Shown here: positions 35,901 to 45,204 of the stretch, in pieces
Layout of the letters: each line of letters starts with the position of its first letter
How positions within the stretch are numbered: position 1 is the first letter of the stretch
From: Ascoidea rubescens DSM 1968
Taxonomy: Eukaryota > Ascomycota > Saccharomycetes > Ascoideales > Ascoideaceae
NCBI RefSeq assembly: GCF_001661345.1
Contig: NW_017962919.1
Location: 248,001 to 312,000, forward strand
DNA: 64,000 nt
Reading direction: 5' to 3'
Notes under the pieces: generated by a model
What the model was told of the DNA's origin: nothing
Seen by the model: only the letters and a program-made list of their open reading frames with translations
The model's database searches: none
Made by a program: the position numbers and the translations under genes

Positions 35901-36320
35901 CTGGACTTTTAAAGTTGAGTCAAAATAATTTTCAAAATGATTTTTGATTTTCAAAATTAAAATTCTATATAGCTTTGAAGAGTAGTTGTTGTTCACCAAA
36001 AATTGGACATTTGAATATAGTTTGTTGATTGAGTAATTCAAGGGCGGAGTGTCGTTATTTTTAAAACACTCAGTTTGGTTGTTGGATAGAATAGAGTCCA
36101 AAGCATCAATCAACTCATTCAAATAGGTTTCCAAGACCTGTTGTTTCTTTGGGTTGTCTACTTTCTTAAACCTGCTTTGCAAAAGTTGAATCTGCTGCTG
36201 TTCCAGCGACAAATGGGAACAGTGGATTTTTGGAACAAGGTGTTGCGTAGTGTCTGGATTGCAGCCCAAAGGAATAGTAGCTAGAACCTCACTAACAGCT
36301 ATTATCTCAGAAGGATCCAT
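32934..36320 (-). CDS. Cullin-family ubiquitin ligase scaffold, unusually long
   Basis: 1128 aa from the ATG at 36320. The open frame extends further upstream only to a GTG. Cullins scaffold RING E3 ubiquitin ligases. The N-terminal half has cullin-repeat-like helices (LYSNVQFLVNNNYSSKLY resembles the Cul4/Cul1 first repeat). The cullin-homology region includes YKNYLSKRLINY, the KCWPDPP block (family TxGxWP), and the LRRLNW beta-sheet segment. The C-terminal winged helix has DRSLEIESIIIKNLK, whose last Lys aligns with the NEDD8-acceptor lysine, and it ends SLLSKGYIKRE. Long Asn/Ser inserts explain the extra length over the usual 740-850 aa. The N-terminal similarity suggests Rtt101/Cul4 type, but Cul3 type cannot be excluded. 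APC2 is unlikely because the acceptor Lys is present. It is divergent from SHG1 with about 200 bp between starts. Confidence 0.85.
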   Translation of the reverse strand: MDPSEIIAVSEVLATIPLGCNPDTTQHLVPKIHCSHLSLEQQQIQLLQSRFKKVDNPKKQQVLETYLNELIDALDSILSNNQTECFKNNDTPPLNYSINKLYSNVQFLVNNNYSSKLYRILILKIKNHFENYFDSTLKVQFDHLIAQINSNDYKNHIRFLNLSSTKEYSNNWVLDLGYYDDLIILLTDFLKLFTDSYNMWMRKIVLIRLIFIYLDRSLIPFDDLKLLSNFNLNSKKKLKEFGVYIVMASFFDKRKTDKFKNATQSNKTNDDDHIGAPNEKKNKTGQPEYEPDFDFDFDFKSANSYLYPKNSNKYGLLVFLYLFYSLRIIRLFIISKSIALNSNSNNQLDPAKFNDSNNTKNLNILYTFILKVMKILKEIDLFDNSVLFDKIFQLENKIFYSDYKKTLLSSNSNDDYSTNPFNSKFIENFINVFKFELSLLENIYNSNFNLSSWQKNSNKKKVSEVKQYQFESSVLFPDSNSNNHNNNNNNNNNNNNDSINHINSESYFKNYDNLKDIKRNQEKIIKNKTTIVDSLLFQNFEETLNLILPPIIRNSNKHSLNHLYKFTLNDNKKIPILSKIYSKLIENNLSSKILDNFGNANSNSNVITKSSNNLVDFLFKEKETLDHIIRYSFNNNANFVNDINNKFSNLLSIKNNYPILLIVKYCNDFFQDLMVSLSSNDQILDYEMALNGLFEKIIWFYQRIEDKTYFVRIYKNYLSKRLINYYSENVELSRIKVEKSVEAEKMFLKLFINYDKEEASIRFNKFMDMFRDLNLSKTYKTKFHDHLKNFPTVLEFSPLILTTKCWPDPPSFVGNITLPSPLNNILSEFNRFYAEGTNLRRLNWSFFYNTIILDVNFLTGLKTLNINIITASIILLFENESKMTYLQILEKLEVDITHNDAESKGETESIKTTESYSHSTKVIDSIKCSLYSLTASRNPILLKNKKSPMFLNDDIFRFNDNYQNSSEIVKVPVISLKNYNRKVEVYRSSMLNKKQRKRTVTGSVVRDNDQSPTSSKVLKNSQENVEENLAENMDEYLDGSDFISKRLHVKLEESMQNDRSLEIESIIIKNLKGSGPITHSNLIMRVISLIRDNGREEPTIKDLKLGIDSLLSKGYIKRERSDLYIYNP

Positions 36321-36407
36321 CAATAAGACAGCATTGAACAGAGTAAAGCACCAAAATCTGGAGTGCTTTACTGATTCTCCTTCTTTCAAAAGCTGATTAT
36401 ATCGGCT

Positions 36408-36419
36408 CGGCACGTGCCG
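36408..36419. promoter_or_regulatory. CGGCACGTGCCG palindrome (Cbf1/bHLH-type site)
   Basis: Perfect 12-bp palindrome centred on CACGTG in the short divergent promoter of the cullin gene and SHG1. It lies 88 bp upstream of the cullin ATG and 104 bp upstream of the SHG1 ATG. In yeasts CACGTG is bound by Cbf1 or Pho4-type bHLH proteins. The flanks are strikingly GC-rich. Confidence 0.6.
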
Positions 36420-36522
36420 CTCGGGCCGATTTTGCGAGAGGCCGAAACTCTTGGAGTTGCAGGTTTTGGAGTATTAGGAGTATTTGAAGTTGCTGGAGTT
36501 GTTGAAACTACAGATACTTGCT

Positions 36523-37029
36523 ATGGCAGGGCTTAATGGAAACACCAGTAACGCTGGCAGCAAGGCGATTGATATCAACAAGTTGATTCTCACGTACAAG
36601 CGAAGTGGAAGTTTTGATGAGAGAAAGAAAGAGATTTTGCAGAGTTTTGTTGAAACACCCCAATACCAGCAGTTGATGCAGCTAGTTAGAAAGTTTGTTG
36701 ATAATGAAATCTCCAAAGATCCCTCGTTATTGTTTAAGAATCGAGGCCAGCTAACAGCGCTAATTGAAGGGTCTATAATGAGATTGCCTGATTCTGTTGG
36801 GAAGAGCAATGTGGACAACAAAGGTGAAAACGCTGGTCAAGAACAGGATATATCGCCAGAAGACATATTTGAAAGTTTTGATGAGTTTGAAGATAATGCT
36901 CAGATATCATCTGTGATATCGAAGATGATAGATAATTTGGCAAATGAATCAACAGTCAATTCTAATAGATTGAGGAATGAAGTCAAGAAATCGTTAAATG
37001 ATATGGTTGATAAAGAACAAAATAGATAA
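36523..37029 (+). CDS. SHG1: COMPASS subunit Shg1 (BOD1/SHG1 family)
   Basis: 168 aa from the ATG at 36523; the open frame upstream begins only at a TTG. Shg1 is a small subunit of the Set1/COMPASS histone H3K4 methyltransferase. The family core is visible at about residues 18-85: a Lys-Arg-Ser-Gly-x-Phe-Asp-x-x-Arg-Lys-Glu stretch, then YQQLMQLVRKFVDNEI, and a following Asn-Arg-Gly-Gln-Leu block as in BOD1/SHG1 proteins (KNQLR). The acidic C-terminal half is poorly conserved. S. cerevisiae Shg1 is 142 aa. The identification rests on the short core only. Confidence 0.75.
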   Translation: MAGLNGNTSNAGSKAIDINKLILTYKRSGSFDERKKEILQSFVETPQYQQLMQLVRKFVDNEISKDPSLLFKNRGQLTALIEGSIMRLPDSVGKSNVDNKGENAGQEQDISPEDIFESFDEFEDNAQISSVISKMIDNLANESTVNSNRLRNEVKKSLNDMVDKEQNR

Positions 37030-37431
37030 ATAAAATATTGTAAAGGCAATGATTGAAATGAGGTAAGCTAATAAATTTACAAATATACTTGGCTTATAAA
37101 GAAATAAATGAAAACGAGAATGAAAACGAAAAGTAAAATGAAAATTAAAACGGAATAACTATAATAATAAATATAATACTATAATAACTATAATTATAAT
37201 AACATTGTTTAGAAAAAATATCGATGAAATAAAATCACAAAAGAAAGAGAAATAAAATAAATAAAGGAAAAACAAAGACAAAAAAGAGGTAGCGAAATTT
37301 TAGTAAAACAAGAAGATTAAATTGAAAATTATAAATTTTATAAATTTGATTGAATTAAAAAAATAAAAAAATGTTTTACTAGTTGTTATTCAATTATTTA
37401 ATTATTTATTGATTTTTTCAATCAAAAATTA
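37030..37431. other. AT-rich convergent intergenic region
   Basis: Between the 3' ends of SHG1 and THO1. A-rich on the SHG1 side with runs of taataa and ataaaa. No gene or structured element seen. Confidence 0.5.
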
Positions 37432-37908
37432 CTATCTTCTTTCTCTAAATCTTCTACTGTTATCGCTGTGATTGCTATTAAATCTTCTAGGATGTGAGGG
37501 TCTTTTACGGTTATGGTAGTTTTTGTTAATACTACTTGAAGACCTTTTAAAGTTCTTTCTGGGTCTCAATTCTTCAGTGGTGGAAGTCAATTCTCTTGCT
37601 AATGATGTACCAGGTTGAACACCAAATTTTTGGACTCTTATTAAATCCCTTTCAGCATTTTCTAATCCAACTTTATCCCCGAATTTTTTAGCTCTTGAGA
37701 TTTTCTTTTGGAGTAGTTCAATAGCTGCAGTTTTTAATTCATCGGGAGTGAGTGTTTTTTTCTCTTTTGCTTCGCTATCATTTGAGTCACTTGAGTCATT
37801 TTTAGTGTTGACAGTAGATTCATGAACCTTGTTGACTTTAAATATTTTAGGCATTATAACAGTCAATGTAGAGTCATTTGCAGGGTGTGAGTTTGGTATA
37901 GCTTGTGT

Positions 37909-37949
<41 letters not shown>

Positions 37950-38193
37950 CATCATTTTCTTGTGTAGGCTTATTGCTATCAGTAGAATCTTCTGGATTGT
38001 TGTTAGATTGGACATTATTGGGTTCAATTGAGGGCTCTACGGTCTCATACTGGTTTTCAGCTTCTTGCTGGGATGATTTATCATCTGCTTCAAGTCTTTT
38101 AATTAGATCGTTTTTAATCCCAATAATGGATAGGTTTCTTTCCTTCAATAATTCTTTTAATTGAGCAACGGTTTTCCCAGCATAGCTTGACAT
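37432..38193 (-). CDS. THO1: SAP-domain mRNA export factor, Tho1 orthologue
   Basis: 253 aa from the ATG at 38193; the longer open frame starts at a TTG. Tho1 binds nascent RNA and acts with Sub2 in mRNP assembly and export (SARNP/CIP29 in animals). The N-terminal SAP domain has TVAQLKELLKERNLS then KNDLIKRL, close to S. cerevisiae Tho1. An acidic, Gln-rich middle follows with 13 consecutive Gln. The conserved helical module near residues 160-205 has LTPDELKTAAIELL, ISRAKKFGD and VQKFGV. The tail is rich in Arg, Lys, Ser and Asn, as in an RNA-binding tail. It is slightly longer than the 218-aa yeast protein because of the Gln and acidic spacer. Confidence 0.92.
37908..37948. repeat. Triplet repeat encoding poly-Gln in THO1
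   Basis: About 13 tandem TTG units on the + strand, read as CAA (Gln) codons on the minus strand, all the same codon. Unmixed codons point to recent slippage, so the length is probably polymorphic. Confidence 0.85.
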
Positions 38194-39599
38194 TTTGAGA
38201 TTGAATTTGAAAGGACAATGTAGCGACAACGATGAATCTAGGCGAGAGGGCTGAATGGACGTGTATAGTCTGAAGAAAAGAAATGGCTATTGGTTTTTTT
38301 TCCAAAACGGCCAGTGAGAAACGTGACAACAATCCAAAATAGAAAAAGACCTGGTACACGTGCGATATCCCGTGACTAAGAGCATGTCTGCGCCACGACG
38401 GTGCTGTGAGACGGCCGGCTATTTCAGTTCCGGAAAAAAACTATATATGTGTCACATGTGTGTGGCAGATGCATTTCGGCTGTGGGGATTAAGCTTTGAG
38501 GGCACCAACACCCTTGATTTCTGTATCCCGACAAGAGGTACAGGCTTTTGGAGTGTTGGATTATTAGTTGAACCTGAAGGTGGATCAGCCTTTGTTGGTG
38601 GTCTCTTATTTTTGGATCTGCAAATGAAATGGTGTGCATTGAATTTCCGATTATCACTCTTATACGTAAGATAATAAATAATGAATATTTTCTCACACGC
38701 TTTGAAGAAAGAAAAAGGCGAGAGAAAATTAAAACAACCTAAAAGCGACCTAAAAATGATTAAGTGAAGTACACGTGAACGATGTGTGAGTAAAGAATTT
38801 CAGGGATATTGCAGTTAAGACTCATTTTCAAATGCTTTATAATCGTAATGATAATAATAATAGTAATAATAACAAAAGAGAGATATATCGTCGCTGAAAA
38901 TAAATGTTTAGGGAAATGAATTAAATTGAAATAAATATGTTGTTGGAACAGTTAAAAACAGTGTGATTAGTGAGTTTATTGTATTAAATATGATCAGTTC
39001 TGCTGAAGAACAAAGACGAAAGAGAGCAGTAACAATTACAAATATATTAGTAAATTGGTGTTTGGAATCACAGATTAAATTCCATAAAAAGTTCATAGTT
39101 TAGTTGAAAGATGAATAGTGAATATTGAAAAAATAATGTCCAACAGTGGTGTGTACCGTATATTGCAGGTGTGTGAGTGTGCTTGCATATTTTGTTGGCT
39201 AGGAAGATAGTTGTTATCGGGAATGTGTATACTGAAATATTTAAGTTTCTGCAAGTGTCAAACATGATTGATGTTCATACAATAAAAACCCTTTTAATAT
39301 TGAATTATAAAACTCTATTGGTCTAAGCTTTGAAACTGTAATTATTTTTTAAACCTTAATGATTTTAACAACCCTGAATAAAGTTGTTGCATATGGATAT
39401 GATTCATAAAGCACTAAAAGATTGGTGTAAAGTCTACTCTTAAATTTCTTTTTGCCAATAACAACTGGTTCACAAAGAAGTTTAAACGGAATTCAACTTG
39501 CTTTAGCAATCGTTTGCTGATGAAATTCTGCTTAGTAAATATGAAAAGTATTATTGTTTATCTCTTAGTGAATTGAGATATTGTTTAGAGCTGTGTTTC

Positions 39600-40085
39600 A
39601 AAGTAAATAAAACTCAGCATGCAAGAACATTATCACTCAAATTTTTATTAAAATCTAACTGATCTCATAGCCAAAACATTAAAAGAACATTGAAATATTT
39701 ATCCTGTTTAAGAAACATAAGAAATATAAGAATTTTGAAATTTTGGAATTTTGGCTATTTGCGGATTTTACAACTTTTGCAGTTAAAAAATTCTATTTAT
39801 AATATATACTTTATTTTTGAAACTCAGTTTGTTTTCATCTCTGATTCATGAGCAATTTTTGCTTTTTCGCTTTGAAAATTTTTTCCAGCATACTCAACAA
39901 AAAGTTAAAAACTAGACAAAATCATTTAATTTGGTAACCTTTAAAATACTACAGGAGCAATTATTGTTTAGGATTTTCCAAACAATAAGGTGCTGTGGTT
40001 GATACAAACAAAAAATCAGTTATAAAACGCAGCAGACAGACAACAGACAAGCAATATGTTGCAATTGAATATTGTTTAATAGTAG
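39600..40085 (+). mobile_element. Possible tiny copia RNase H remnant outside the main block
   Basis: The stretch near 39654-39695 translates as NLTDLIAKTLKEH, resembling the copia RNase H tail (N-x-A-D-x-x-x-K-x-L). Upstream is HARTLSLKFLL, similar to the segment before that tail. Near 40.05 kb KQYVAIEY resembles an inner RNase H motif but lies in the wrong order. It is a weak call and, if real, very old and badly broken. Confidence 0.25.
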
Positions 40086-41552
40086 ATATTTCAAACCTAA
40101 ACAGAGCTTATGGCCCAAAGCAGAGTGTCGATTTTCTTGAGATCTTGAGATTTAAGCTTTGAGTTGCTATTCCAATAAATTTTGACCACAACACAAAATG
40201 GGTAGCAGCAGTTTATGGTAAACGAAAGCCAGAGAAAGTGGTTTTGCAGCTTGATTGGCTTGAATAATAAAGGCAGCCAAATGGGTCGTAAATATAGAGC
40301 CGAAGAATCCCGGTGTGAGCATGCAGAGCCCGACACCTTCTGCAGCCCAACGGTTTACAGTTTGTTTTAGGTTCGTTTTTCATCTGCGTGCAATCTATGT
40401 GGAATCTGTGCTTTGCAAGCCTAAAAGCCAAACCCAAATGCAGCCTCAACCAAACACCCTTTGCAGTCCTGGTAAGATAACAGTGCCAAGCACAACTGTA
40501 ATTGCACGATCATGTCTGTACAGTTTGGGTGGTCTAGATTGTTTTTATTGCTTATGCGGCGCTGTGATTGGCAAGTGCTTGCAGTAACGCATGCGCTTTG
40601 CAGCTGGACTGCGTGGAGCAGCAGAGAAATTTTCAACACTCGTCCTGCCGCACAGACGCGTCGTCCCGCGGCGGCGCTATTATGGCTTGAGCGTTATCTC
40701 TCTGTGGGCTGGTGCTTTGGAGATCTTTCCCCATTTGCAGCTCCAACATCACCAGCACTTTCCTCTGTTTGGTTCTGTTTGGTTCTGTTTGGTTTTGTTT
40801 TGCTCTCGATTTGCTGCACCAAAAATCACTGAAACACCTTCCTTGTCTCTGCTCTGCAACTCCTCTTCAATTTGTAGCCACTTTGTCTTCAAAACACAGT
40901 CACAACTTGGCTCTCTGTTTGGCACCCTGACGCCTATGAGACTGCTTACGCCTTTTAGACTGCTCTACACCACTGTTTATTTCTTCCAGCTCCCACTGTT
41001 CTTGCTCCCATTGTCTTTTGAGCCCTTGCACCACCTACAAAAGATCGAAGTCGTTGCTAGTTTTGGGTTGATTTGAGTAATGGGAGTAATGGGAATAATA
41101 AGAGTAATATGTATAACCCACATACAAACACTCGTCTGCTATCCAGTTCCACAACTTACTTCTCATCTTTCCCATCGTCCTCTTTGTAGCCCAGCAAAAC
41201 TTTCTATTCTAATCTACAGGGAAGTTGAAAACCATCTCATTTGGCTTTATGTTAGAAACCATCTGTAATTTACTTTATCTTTCTTTAAAATATAATCTAA
41301 AATTGTAATTTGCAATTCAAAACACGTTAATTATCGTCATAACATGCTCAGCAGCTTCAAACCGTATTTTCTGAGAAAATTTTTATTATTTGTAGTGTTT
41401 TTGATTTTTAAATTTATTATTTTTGAAAGACAGGTCTCTGATCTATCAATCTTTAATTTTTCCTTTTATTTTTCTTAATTTTTTTAAATTTTATGGTCCT
41501 GCTTTTGAGTTTTATTATTTTCTACTTTTAAATAAAACAGAAAAAAAAAATT

Positions 41553-41592
41553 TTCTTTCTCTTTCTCTCTTTCTTTCTCTTTCTCTTCTCAT
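41553..41592. repeat. Pyrimidine tract (tttct)n
   Basis: About 40 bases of only T and C on the + strand in the upstream region of the RRM gene. Such tracts commonly sit just upstream of yeast transcription starts. Confidence 0.6.
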
Positions 41593-41849
41593 GAAAATGC
41601 TGTTTACCCATATACTTGTATTTTCAACATCAATTTCCATAATTACTGTCTAACTATTTATTCTTTGAACTTTTATCTGCTATTTCCTGCTATTTTCTAC
41701 CTACTAAAGCTTTTTCTTTTCCCATCTCTTTCTTCAATTTTGGTTATGAAGTAATTCAAAACAAAGTCCATTAAATAAATATATATACACACACACATAT
41801 ACACATAATCCAATTACTACCACCGAAGTATACTTTTACTATAATTGCC

Positions 41850-41896
41850 TATTACTATTACTATTACTATTACTATTACTATTACTATTACTATTC
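41850..41896. repeat. Hexanucleotide repeat attact
   Basis: Nearly perfect tandem attact units, about seven and a half copies, roughly 110 bp before the ATG of the RRM gene. It is probably in the promoter or 5' leader. Confidence 0.85.
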
Positions 41897-42005
41897 CCAA
41901 TTAACTAATTGGTAATTGGCCTGTTAAAACCACCATTCACCATTATTATTCTCTTTATTTTATTTTATTTTATTTTACTTTTAACTTCTTCTATTCAAAC
42001 TCAAC

Positions 42006-42147
42006 ATGCCCCCAGACTCTTCAAGTCCAAAGTCTCTCTCAAATATTAATCTCCAATCAGGAATTAATCAAATGAAACCAAATGTTACTTCTGACTTTAC
42101 TTTGAATTCGATTCCTGATAATGAAAACGATAATAATAATAATAATG

Positions 42148-42201
<54 letters not shown>

Positions 42202-43025
42202 TTGATGATAACTATAACGATAATAATAACAATATGGATGACAATGATAATGACGATACGTACAATGATGATAACACTGATTCTATCTCTGATAATCAAA
42301 ATAACACAAACAATTTACAAACCATCAACATACTGAACCTACCAAATGGCATCACTTGGAAAGACATTAAAAACTTACTATCATATGTTATTCCTTCCTC
42401 ATCCATTGGCTTCATCTTCTTGAATAAAAACTCTCCTATTCTCAATGCTGATGTCCTAATTTTTGATAGAAAATTGGCTTTCAATTGTATACACCTGTTA
42501 AATAATACCAAATTCAATGATTCTCTCATTAATTTGTCTTTATCTGATAGAATCATATCTTCTTCCGATTTGAATTTCTATAAAAATAACAACTACAACA
42601 ACAATAACAACAGAAATAATTTCTTAAACTATTACAATAACCAAGATGCTTACTATAACATCACAAACCAAAAATATATTTCCTCAAAAAACAACTCAAT
42701 TCGAAACCACTTTCTGAAAAATATCCTACCCAATAACGAAATCGAAATCGACAACAATTATAACAACTTCTCTTCTACCTATAAGCAAAATTCCTATCAC
42801 TCAAATCAATTTTTCAATAACTATAATTGTAATTTTAATTATTCTTCAAATGTTCCATATAATAACTACCCTCCTTCTGCTCAAAATCGACTGGCAAATC
42901 TTCAGCGAAATGATTCCAATTTTGCTAAAAAACATCACAATTTCAATAACAACAACAACAACAATAATAATAATAACGGCAACAACAACAATAGCAACAA
43001 TAACAACAACAACAACAACAACAAC

Positions 43026-43064
<39 letters not shown>

Positions 43065-44792
43065 TTTCATGCGATTGATAATGACAATAAAAACCACAAA
43101 AAACCCATTCTCAAAACCCCAGACAATGACAACTACTACAATTACAACCAATCTTACAACTACAACTACAATCAAAATTATAACTATAACTACAACTCCA
43201 ATTACAATTACCCCTACAGCTATAATTACAACAACGACTCTGCGAATAAAAACTTCAATGACAAAAACAACATTCCCAACATCAATCCTGCTATGGTTGA
43301 CAACACTACCAACAATCCTGTAGAACTAGCCTTTTTGCCTATTCAATCTGCAGGCCCAATGTTTCCTTTTGCTCCTCCAAATGTATATAACTCTGTTCCA
43401 ATATTTTCTCCAAATGCATCGAATCCAAACCTAATCTACCCTTCTATTCCAACTTTGACCAATTTGAATGACATAAATCCTGGCTTCGATAATGCTGATA
43501 ACGAGTCCTTGGAAGATAACGATAAAAGATTCTCAGAAAATGACTCTCAGACTTCCAGGCTGGTTATTCCATCTCAGTCGCCTCAAAACACTCCAGTCGC
43601 CAACTCAAATTCAAAACATTTTACTGATCCAGCCTCTTCCAATTTATATGACACTGCTATTATGAAAAACAACGATTCTCCTTTAAACTCGTCTCCTAAG
43701 AATCAGTATGGAGCCCCTTATTATCCACTCCCACCACAATCGTTTTATCCCATTATTCCCTATAAAAATTATATCACCCATCCTACAAATTTCTATAATA
43801 ATTCTAATCTATCCAATTCAAAAACATCGTTGCCCATGATAAATCCTACTGGTCGTGTTTCAATATCGCGTAATCCCTCTGATTCAGGAGTCTCAACATT
43901 TCCTCCTCAGGATATATATGCTAATCGAGCCAATCATTCAGATCCTTCGATTTCCTTGAATAATAACTGGCCCAATAATTTTTATTATAGGAATTATCCA
44001 AATAAACATGTTCAAAACCCAAATGCAAATGCAAATGCAAATTTAAATTTAAATTCAAATCCAAATTCAAATATAAACTCAAAATCAAATCGACATCTCT
44101 CCAATTCAAGTATTGATGGAAACAATCAGATTTCAAATCCAGTTATAAGAAACCTTAGATATACTCCAAATGATTATAATTTTATTTTGAAAATTGATGA
44201 CGATGACAATTACACATATCCCAAAAATGGAATCAACTATTATGACAATATACAAATGAATAATAAAGGGAAAAATCGTGATAATTCTAAAATGAACAAT
44301 CCCAAACTTTTCCGGAACAATTTGGGCAATAATTACGAGCCTTATAATTTTGAAGTCAATCGCCATCGAATTTTTTTTGGTAATATTCCATACTCTACAA
44401 CATGGGAAGAACTATTGGACCATCTTAATGCTCATGGATATAAATGTAAAGTAGAAATCCCTTCAGTGAATGGAAACAGTAAAGGGTTTGGATTAATCGA
44501 TCTTGACGATGAAGAAGATGGAGATAAGCTCATTCAAGAGTTTAACAATTCCATTTTCCATGGAAGAACAGTAACTGTTCGATACGATAAATATCCCAAC
44601 ATGTCTTATAATTTTAAGGTGAAATGTGTTGTAAATAATGAAGATGAGATTGTTGAGAGTGTTAATAAGTTAAGAATATCTGATAAAAAGAATATAAAAA
44701 CGTCTCGAATTGAAGATGAACGAGATTTAGAAAAAGCCAGAGCTTTAGTTAATACGGTGGAAAGTAAAATTAATAATAGCCTGACAAAATAA
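42006..44792 (+). CDS. Asn-rich RNA-binding protein with two RRM domains
   Basis: 928 aa. A degenerate RRM at about residues 105-185 (INILNLPNGITWKDIKNLL) is followed by a very long Asn/Tyr/Ser-rich region and a clear C-terminal RRM at about 787-862. The latter has RNP2 (IFFGNI, 789-794) and RNP1-like SKGFGLID (825-832), then a charged helical tail. The T-W-x-(D/E)-(I/L) start of both RRMs resembles Gbp2/Hrb1 and hnRNP M-type domains, so a role in mRNA binding or granules is likely. I cannot assign an orthologue. Before the first RRM is an Asp-Asn repeat (residues about 40-90). Low complexity fills more than half the protein. The upstream region is 3.8 kb long, suggesting complex control. Confidence 0.82.
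42129..42210. repeat. aataat/gataat repeat encoding Asn and Asp-Asn
   Basis: Tandem gataat hexamers inside the RRM gene, giving an alternating Asp-Asn stretch. The alternation follows the DNA repeat unit, so it arose by slippage. Confidence 0.85.
42942..43064. repeat. aac/aat repeat encoding poly-Asn in the RRM gene
   Basis: About 120 bases of mixed aac and aat codons, giving an Asn run broken by a few Gly, Ser and Asn-Gly positions. It also creates spurious open frames in the other frames. Confidence 0.9.
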
Positions 44793-45204
44793 AATCTATT
44801 TTCTACTTGAAATATTTTTTTTATTTTATTCTACTAATTTTTTTACTATTTTATTTTATTATTTTATTATTTTAGTATTTCATTTTTATAATTTCATGTA
44901 GTTTGAATTACTGATTCAAGCCAGTTTTTATTTTAATGCATTTTGTATTGTTTTTGATTTTTTATTAATTGATTTGTTTATTTACTTGTTTCTTCAAATA
45001 TTTATTTATTTATTTTTCTTTGATAATTTTCAATTTTTATTAAACTTTGATTTTTCGTTTTCTCTAAAATTATTTGAATATATATATTGTTTTTGTATTT
45101 ATTACTGATATTAAGGAAATTAAAAAGGCTAAATTAAAAAAAAGTTAAATTAAAAAAAAGTGAAATGAAATAAAAAAACAAAGGAGATAGATGAATTAAA
45201 AATA
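44793..45204. other. AT-rich convergent intergenic region
   Basis: Between the 3' ends of the RRM gene and the CFEM-like gene. T-rich on the left, A-rich on the right, with several attttatt units. No gene seen. Confidence 0.5.

Larger units (their letters stand above)
38194..42005. other. 3.8-kb gene-poor gap between THO1 and the RRM gene
   Basis: No convincing host gene. Contents, left to right: THO1 promoter with CACGTG at 38357-38362; short open frames on both strands at 38360-38696 without known product; CACGTG at 38772-38777; an AT-rich stretch with a possible copia RNase H remnant at about 39.6-40.1 kb; a GC-richer island at about 40.3-41.1 kb with overlapping open frames of 60-161 codons that I do not recognise; and a pyrimidine-rich, repeat-rich leader (41.55-42.0 kb) before the RRM gene. 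The length suggests heavy regulation of the RRM gene or an unrecognised non-coding RNA. Confidence 0.5.

Noticed and set aside
36321-36413. Cullin start at 36413
   Set aside because: The codon is GTG and lies in the CACGTG palindrome. The ATG at 36320 is the first in-frame ATG.
40315-41076. Overlapping open frames of 90-161 codons in the GC-richer island
   Set aside because: No recognisable product, overlapping frames on both strands and no repeat or domain structure. Kept only as an island of interest.
42057-43323. Open frames opposite or shifted to the Asn repeats
   Set aside because: Poly-Ile, Val or Thr frames made by the aat/aac repeats; shadows of the RRM gene. Similar frames occur in all Asn-rich genes here.
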